DNA of 9,881 nt, taken from the NCBI GenBank assembly GCA_022571615.1, contig JACZXM010000065.1, positions 1 to 9,881 on the forward strand, written 5' to 3'. Positions 6,356 through 9,881 of the stretch are shown here, piece after piece. The translations under genes and the position numbers were made by a program. The stretch is from Acidobacteriota bacterium. GTDB taxonomy: Bacteria; Acidobacteriota; UBA890; WLXD01. The first letter of the stretch is position 1. Each line of letters opens with the position of its first letter. Under the pieces are notes generated by a model. That model did no database searches, was not told the DNA's origin, and was given only the letters and a program-made list of their open reading frames with translations.

Positions 6356-8689
6356 TTAGCGTCGATCGCGGGCGAAGGCGCGCTCGAGCCGGCGCCAGTC
6401 GCTGCTGGTCAGCGTCGATCCGCTGCCGCCATCGAGAATCAGCGTCAAACCGTCGCCGGCGATCATAACCTGCTCACCGAGCGCAACGGCCGAGCGCAGC
6501 CCGGGGAACCGGTTGACCAACTCGAACCAGGTTGCGCTGTAAGGCTCGATCCGCAGCTCCGGCGCATCGGCTGCCAGGCTCACGTCGGTCCACACCTGGT
6601 CGCGAAGCACGAAGATCCGTCGATCGAGCTGCCGCCAGCTGGCGACTTCGCCACGGCCTCCTAGCCCGACGCCGATCACGCTCGCGAGGGCCTCGTCCGC
6701 GGCATCGAGCGAAGCCTGCCGCTGCAACCGGGCGCTGCTGCGGGCCCTCTTGAAGGCCGCAACACCGGTCTGGGCGGCGGGTGCCGCCACCGCTTCCCTG
6801 ACCCGAAGCTCAGCCATCTCGAATACCCGATCGGTGCCGATCACGCTCGGCTCCTGCACCAGATAGGAGGTGTACTCGGTGAGCACCCCGTAACGGAGCC
6901 CGAGATCGCGAATCGCGTTGATGAGCTCGGGGGTGGGACCGTGCAGGCGCAGCTGCGCGCTCAGCGCGCCCGCCTTGCGGGCAGCCCACAGCCGGGCGAC
7001 GAACCCGTCTTCGGTCCGCCGCCGCGGGAACGCCAGCTCGAACTCGAAGCGCCGCGTATGACCGGCACGGGTGCCCTCGAGAACCAGCGTTCCGGTGCCC
7101 GCACCCCGGTAGCGGCCGAGCAACATCAGTTCCTCGCCATGGAACAGATCCGGCAGAACGCCTGGGAGCATCTCTTCGAGCTGTACCGGCGCCTCGACGA
7201 TGCGCAGGTCGGCGAGCGCCGGAGCTCCGATCTTGCGGCTCAGCGACGAGACCGCCTCCTCGACATCCTCGTTGGGACCCACATAGCTGACCGCACCGCG
7301 GCCGCCCTCCACCAACCGGTCCAGCAGATAGGTATTGACGTCCTCGCCCACACCGAAGGCGAATACGCGCTCGCCATCGCGCAGCCGTGCCGCCATGTCG
7401 GCGATGCGCACCGGGTCGGTCTCGGCCACCGTCGGCAGCCCGTCGGTGAGAAACACCACCAGCGAGAGTCGATCGGGCGCGGCCTGGGGCGCCAGTGCCT
7501 GTTGGAGGGCGTCGTGGATGTTGGTTGAGCCGTCGGCGGGAACGCTCCGCAGATACTCGACCGCCGCCTCGATGTTGGACCGGCTAGCCGCGACGAGCTG
7601 GTCGGAAAAGCTCCGTACCACACTCGCGAAGGTGATCAGCCGGAACCGGTCGTCGGGACGCAGGCCGCGAAGAACCTGCTCGATCGCCGATCTCGCCTGC
7701 TGGATCTTGAAGCCCGACATCGACCCGGAGACATCCAGTACCAGCGTCATGTCGCGTGGGATCGACACCTCGGCCGCGGCTGGCGGCGGGGTGAACATCA
7801 GCATGAAGTAGCCGGACTCGGAACCGGGCGCCGGTGAATGGGTGAGTAACCCGGCACCCACCTCGTGGCGTGCCAGAGGCAGCAGCAGGACGAATTCCGC
7901 CCCCTCGCCCTCGGGGAGCGATACCTCTACCACGTCGCCGGCTCGCCGCGCGATGTCGATCGTGTGGGTCGGGGAAACCGGGGTTGCGAAACGCGAGGCA
8001 GAGGTAATCCGGGCCCGCAGCGAAAAACCGGGGACCTCGTCCGGTCGTCGTCGCAGCTGCGGCCGCGGCGTTGGCTCCACCGGGCGTTCGAGGGGCGAGA
8101 TCATGCCGGCCGCGCGCGGGAATCGCAGCCGCACCAGATCGCCGTCGCGCGCCAGCACCTGTGTGTACCGCAGGATGATCTTGCGGGTATCGCCGGGCTC
8201 GATCGGGAAAACCCGGGCCCGCACCAGATCGTTGCCGACCAGCTCGATGAGCGCCGGGTCCTTGCGGCGGCGGACGATCTCCTCGTAGATGCGCCGCGCG
8301 TCCTCGGCCCGCAGCATCTCGCCCCGAAGCTCCGTCTCGCCCACGAACAACGACAGGTTGGTGAACACCGCCCCCGCCGGGATCGGATACAGGTAGTCTC
8401 CCTCCAGCACGCGCCCGGATTCGTTGAGAAACTCCTCCTGGATCTCGAAACGCGCCACACGGGTGGCGCCATCGACCGTGATGCTGACCTCGCTTCGGAG
8501 CCGTCGGACCCCGAGGTCGGCCCAAACTGCGAGGCGAGCACCAGGCTTCGCGGCAGGTGCGAACGCGGCGACCTGAGAGCTTGCCTGGCCGGGGCCTGGC
8601 CATCCTGCGATCGCGGCCAGCAAGACCGCCGTGCGAACCAGAGCCCGGCTCGCGCCGAGAGAAATCGGAATCTGAACACTTCGTAACAT
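6356..8689 (-). CDS. Secreted VIT and von Willebrand factor A domain protein
   Basis: I place the start at the ATG at 8689 because AAAGGAGAGG lies just before it; an in-frame ATG at 8719 would add ten residues and lacks such a site. This gives 777 residues. Residues 1-36 look like a Sec signal peptide (ALVRTAVLLAAIAG core, cleavage near GQA-S). A VIT domain follows (about 55-190; LEGDYLYPIPAGAVFTN, ARRIYEEIVRRRKDPALIE), as in inter-alpha-trypsin inhibitor heavy chains. The VWA domain (about 311-490) has a complete metal-ion adhesion site: D319-x-S321-x-S323 (LVLDVSGSMSG), T389 (DGSTN) and D416 (LTDG). Residues 495-777 form the usual C-terminal extension with YGVLTEYTSYLV, and no C-terminal anchor or sortase signal is visible. 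Such proteins bind ligands or surfaces in a divalent-metal-dependent way; the ligand is unknown. It is the first gene of the operon with the sigma and anti-sigma genes, so it may be the output or sensor of that pathway. Confidence 0.9.
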   Translation of the reverse strand: MLRSVQIPISLGASRALVRTAVLLAAIAGWPGPGQASSQVAAFAPAAKPGARLAVWADLGVRRLRSEVSITVDGATRVARFEIQEEFLNESGRVLEGDYLYPIPAGAVFTNLSLFVGETELRGEMLRAEDARRIYEEIVRRRKDPALIELVGNDLVRARVFPIEPGDTRKIILRYTQVLARDGDLVRLRFPRAAGMISPLERPVEPTPRPQLRRRPDEVPGFSLRARITSASRFATPVSPTHTIDIARRAGDVVEVSLPEGEGAEFVLLLPLARHEVGAGLLTHSPAPGSESGYFMLMFTPPPAAAEVSIPRDMTLVLDVSGSMSGFKIQQARSAIEQVLRGLRPDDRFRLITFASVVRSFSDQLVAASRSNIEAAVEYLRSVPADGSTNIHDALQQALAPQAAPDRLSLVVFLTDGLPTVAETDPVRIADMAARLRDGERVFAFGVGEDVNTYLLDRLVEGGRGAVSYVGPNEDVEEAVSSLSRKIGAPALADLRIVEAPVQLEEMLPGVLPDLFHGEELMLLGRYRGAGTGTLVLEGTRAGHTRRFEFELAFPRRRTEDGFVARLWAARKAGALSAQLRLHGPTPELINAIRDLGLRYGVLTEYTSYLVQEPSVIGTDRVFEMAELRVREAVAAPAAQTGVAAFKRARSSARLQRQASLDAADEALASVIGVGLGGRGEVASWRQLDRRIFVLRDQVWTDVSLAADAPELRIEPYSATWFELVNRFPGLRSAVALGEQVMIAGDGLTLILDGGSGSTLTSSDWRRLERAFARDRR

Positions 8690-8784
8690 CGTGCCTCTCC
8701 TTTCGAGGGGGGAGATCATCGCTCCTACCGTTGAGACGCACCACCGCCTCAGACTTGCACACCTAGCGAGCCGGACCCCGCTTC

Positions 8785-8813
8785 TTGACGAGGTACTGAG
8801 ATCTCTCTATTAT
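8785..8813 (+). promoter_or_regulatory. Sigma-70-type promoter of the padR-permease operon
   Basis: A -35 TTGACG (8785-8790) and a -10 TATTAT (8808-8813) are separated by exactly 17 bases, one mismatch each from consensus. Transcription would start near 8820 and give a short leader before the TTG start of padR at 8858. The -10 lies within the palindrome described next. Confidence 0.7.
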
Positions 8814-8826
8814 GGAATCCATAATA
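8808..8826. promoter_or_regulatory. Perfect 19-bp palindrome, probable PadR operator
   Basis: TATTATGGA-A-TCCATAATA has perfect 9-bp arms around one central base. It covers the -10 hexamer and the likely transcription start of padR, which is where a dimeric winged-helix repressor would block RNA polymerase. PadR-family proteins commonly bind AT-rich dyads in their own promoters. The AT-rich block stands out in a GC-rich region. Assignment to this PadR is inferred from position. Confidence 0.7.
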
Positions 8827-8857
8827 TCCGGAAACCGGACGAATCGGTGAGGTACCC

Positions 8858-9196
8858 TTGAGCAACGAGCTACCCTTGACCCCGCGCGTGTTCCTGATCC
8901 TGTGCGCCCTGGAAGACGGGCCGCAGCATGGCTATCGGCTGCTATCGGAGGTGGAGCGGCTGGGCCGGGGAAAGGTCTCCATCGGCCCGGCGTCATTGTA
9001 CGAGGCGATCCAGACACTGAGCCGGCGCGGCTGGATCGAGCCGGCACCGCTGCCGGAGAGCGTCGATCAGCGACGTCGTTACTTCCGGCTCACCGACACC
9101 GGCCACGCGATGCTGCGCGCCGAGGCCAACCGCCTCGCCCACCTGGTTGACGACCTGCGCGCCGCCGGACTGGTGAGCTCGGTGAAGGGACGGTAG
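8858..9196 (+). CDS. PadR-family winged-helix transcriptional repressor
   Basis: The product has 112 residues starting at TTG 8858, with GGTGAGG (8846-8852) as ribosome-binding site. It is the short PadR form: LTPRVFLILCALEDGPQHGYRLLSEV (8-33) is the first helix pair, SIGPASLYEAIQTLSRRGWIE (41-61) the recognition helix region, and DQRRRYFRLTDTGHAML (70-86) the beta wing. A C-terminal helix (87-105) provides the dimer arm. It probably represses its own promoter through the palindrome at 8808-8826 and, with it, the permease gene that begins five bases after its stop. PadR next to an orphan permease is a very common pair in Acidobacteriota, where the effector is usually unknown. Family assignment is firm. 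Confidence 0.94.
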   Translation: MSNELPLTPRVFLILCALEDGPQHGYRLLSEVERLGRGKVSIGPASLYEAIQTLSRRGWIEPAPLPESVDQRRRYFRLTDTGHAMLRAEANRLAHLVDDLRAAGLVSSVKGR

Positions 9197-9201
9197 CGGC
9201 T

Positions 9202-9881
9202 GTGCCTGGGGGCTGGATCCGGCTCGGCTTGCGCCTGCTGCCGCGCTCGCTGCAACAGGAGTACGGCGAGGAGATTGTTGTGCTCGCCGCAATCTCGATC
9301 CGGGCCGCTCGGCGTCGCGGAGCACTGAGTGGCTGGCACGCAGGATTCCGGGCACTACGCGACCTGCTGGCCACGGCGGCTCGCAGCCGCCTCGGTCGAA
9401 GCTCCGCGCCGCACCGTCCGGACAGCGACTCCTCCCCAGGGAACCAACTCGACATGCTACTGCAAGATCTCAGGTCTGCCATTCGAAGCCTCCTTCGCCG
9501 ACCCTGGTTCGTGCTCACCGTAGTCGGCACACTGGCGCTCGGGATCGGTGCCAACACGCTCGTTTACTCGGTGGTCGAGGCGGTTGTGCTGAATCCGTTT
9601 GACCTGCCCGATCCGGATCGAGTGGTGGCGGTGGGTGCCGAGTACCCGCGGCTGGGGCAGGACCTCGGGTTCTTCGAGGTGCTGTCGGGGCCGGAATACG
9701 ACGACATCGTGACCCAGACGAAGACCCTGGAAGCGACGGCCGGGTTCGACATGGGCAACCGGCAGATCCTCGGGGGCGATGTGCCGGAGAACGTGTTCAC
9801 CGCGTTCTGGTGGGGGGATCCGCTGCCGGTCCTGGGGCTGCAGCCGTTGAGAGGACGGTCGTTCAACGGACAGGAGATCGA
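9202..9881 (+). CDS. ADOP/MacB-type ABC transporter permease, N-terminal part (cut by window end)
   Basis: The frame is open from GTG 9202 to the window end, giving 226 residues of a protein expected to be about 800-900 long. GAAGGGA (9184-9190) precedes the GTG, which lies five bases after the padR stop. Residues 5-65 (LGLRLLPRSLQQEYGEEIVVLAA, then a helical RDLLATAARSR stretch) form the prefix domain typical of acidobacterial duplicated orphan permeases, which supports the GTG over the internal ATG at 9454 (M85). Residues 86-133 carry the permease signature: LLQDLRSAIRSLLRRPWF, a membrane helix, and LALGIGANTLVYSVVEAVVL. The periplasmic MacB-like domain begins at about 134 (FDLPDPDRVVAVG, then PLRGRSF). 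It presumably exports a drug, peptide or lipid with an ATPase encoded elsewhere; the substrate is unknown. No break is visible up to the edge. Confidence 0.92.
   Translation, partial: MPGGWIRLGLRLLPRSLQQEYGEEIVVLAAISIRAARRRGALSGWHAGFRALRDLLATAARSRLGRSSAPHRPDSDSSPGNQLDMLLQDLRSAIRSLLRRPWFVLTVVGTLALGIGANTLVYSVVEAVVLNPFDLPDPDRVVAVGAEYPRLGQDLGFFEVLSGPEYDDIVTQTKTLEATAGFDMGNRQILGGDVPENVFTAFWWGDPLPVLGLQPLRGRSFNGQEI

Noticed and set aside
6690..8719. Start of the VIT-VWA gene at ATG 8719
   Set aside because: The ATG at 8689 has AAAGGAGAGG at ideal spacing and begins directly with a signal peptide, so the longer form is less likely.
7584..8762. 392-residue minus-strand frame in another phase
   Set aside because: Gly/Arg-rich shadow of the VIT-VWA gene without any motif.

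Overview
The window looks like metagenomic DNA and has two compositions. The first ~0.55-0.6 kb is AT-rich (I count 96 G/C in the first 240 bases, 40%) and carries the 3' end of a TPR protein whose style suggests Patescibacteria/CPR. From about 620 on it is GC-rich (38/60, 63%, at 1081-1140). A PadR regulator followed by an acidobacterial-type orphan permease (ADOP), a VIT-VWA protein with an ECF sigma/anti-sigma pair, and a Tat-exported TIM-barrel isomerase suggest Acidobacteriota or a neighbouring soil or deltaproteobacteria-like lineage. That assignment is inference only.

Layout. 1-510 (+): C-terminal part of a TPR protein. 511-744: no gene, and the composition changes here. 745-1001 (+): collapsed remnant of tryptophanase (tnaA) with two large internal deletions and two frame changes. 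1048-3018 (+): 656-residue GT-C-like membrane protein with a C-terminal beta-rich domain. 3047-3270 (-): two tiny reading frames that look like the remains of a small-protein/nucleotidyltransferase (toxin-antitoxin-like) pair. 3271-3649: no recognisable gene. 3650-4591 (+): Tat-exported sugar phosphate isomerase/epimerase-like TIM barrel.

8689-4683 (-): three genes in one direction, in transcription order a secreted VIT-VWA protein, an ECF sigma factor (TTG start) and a membrane anti-sigma factor with an HxxxCxxC zinc motif. The last two overlap by 14 nt. The anti-sigma linker contains a five-copy 21-bp tandem repeat encoding EPR(A/V)ATP. The likely scheme is that the anti-sigma factor holds the sigma factor at the inner membrane and releases it on an envelope signal, with the VIT-VWA protein as a surface partner or output.

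8690-8857 is the divergent control region. It has a good sigma-70 promoter (TTGACG-N17-TATTAT) whose -10 box lies inside a perfect 19-bp palindrome, which suggests PadR autoregulation. 8858-9196 (+) is the PadR repressor and 9202-9881 (+) is the start of an ADOP/MacB-like permease that runs off the window.

The least ordinary items are the tnaA relic, the composition junction, the VIT-VWA/sigma/anti-sigma cassette and the PadR operator. I found no CRISPR array, tRNA, rRNA or intact mobile element.
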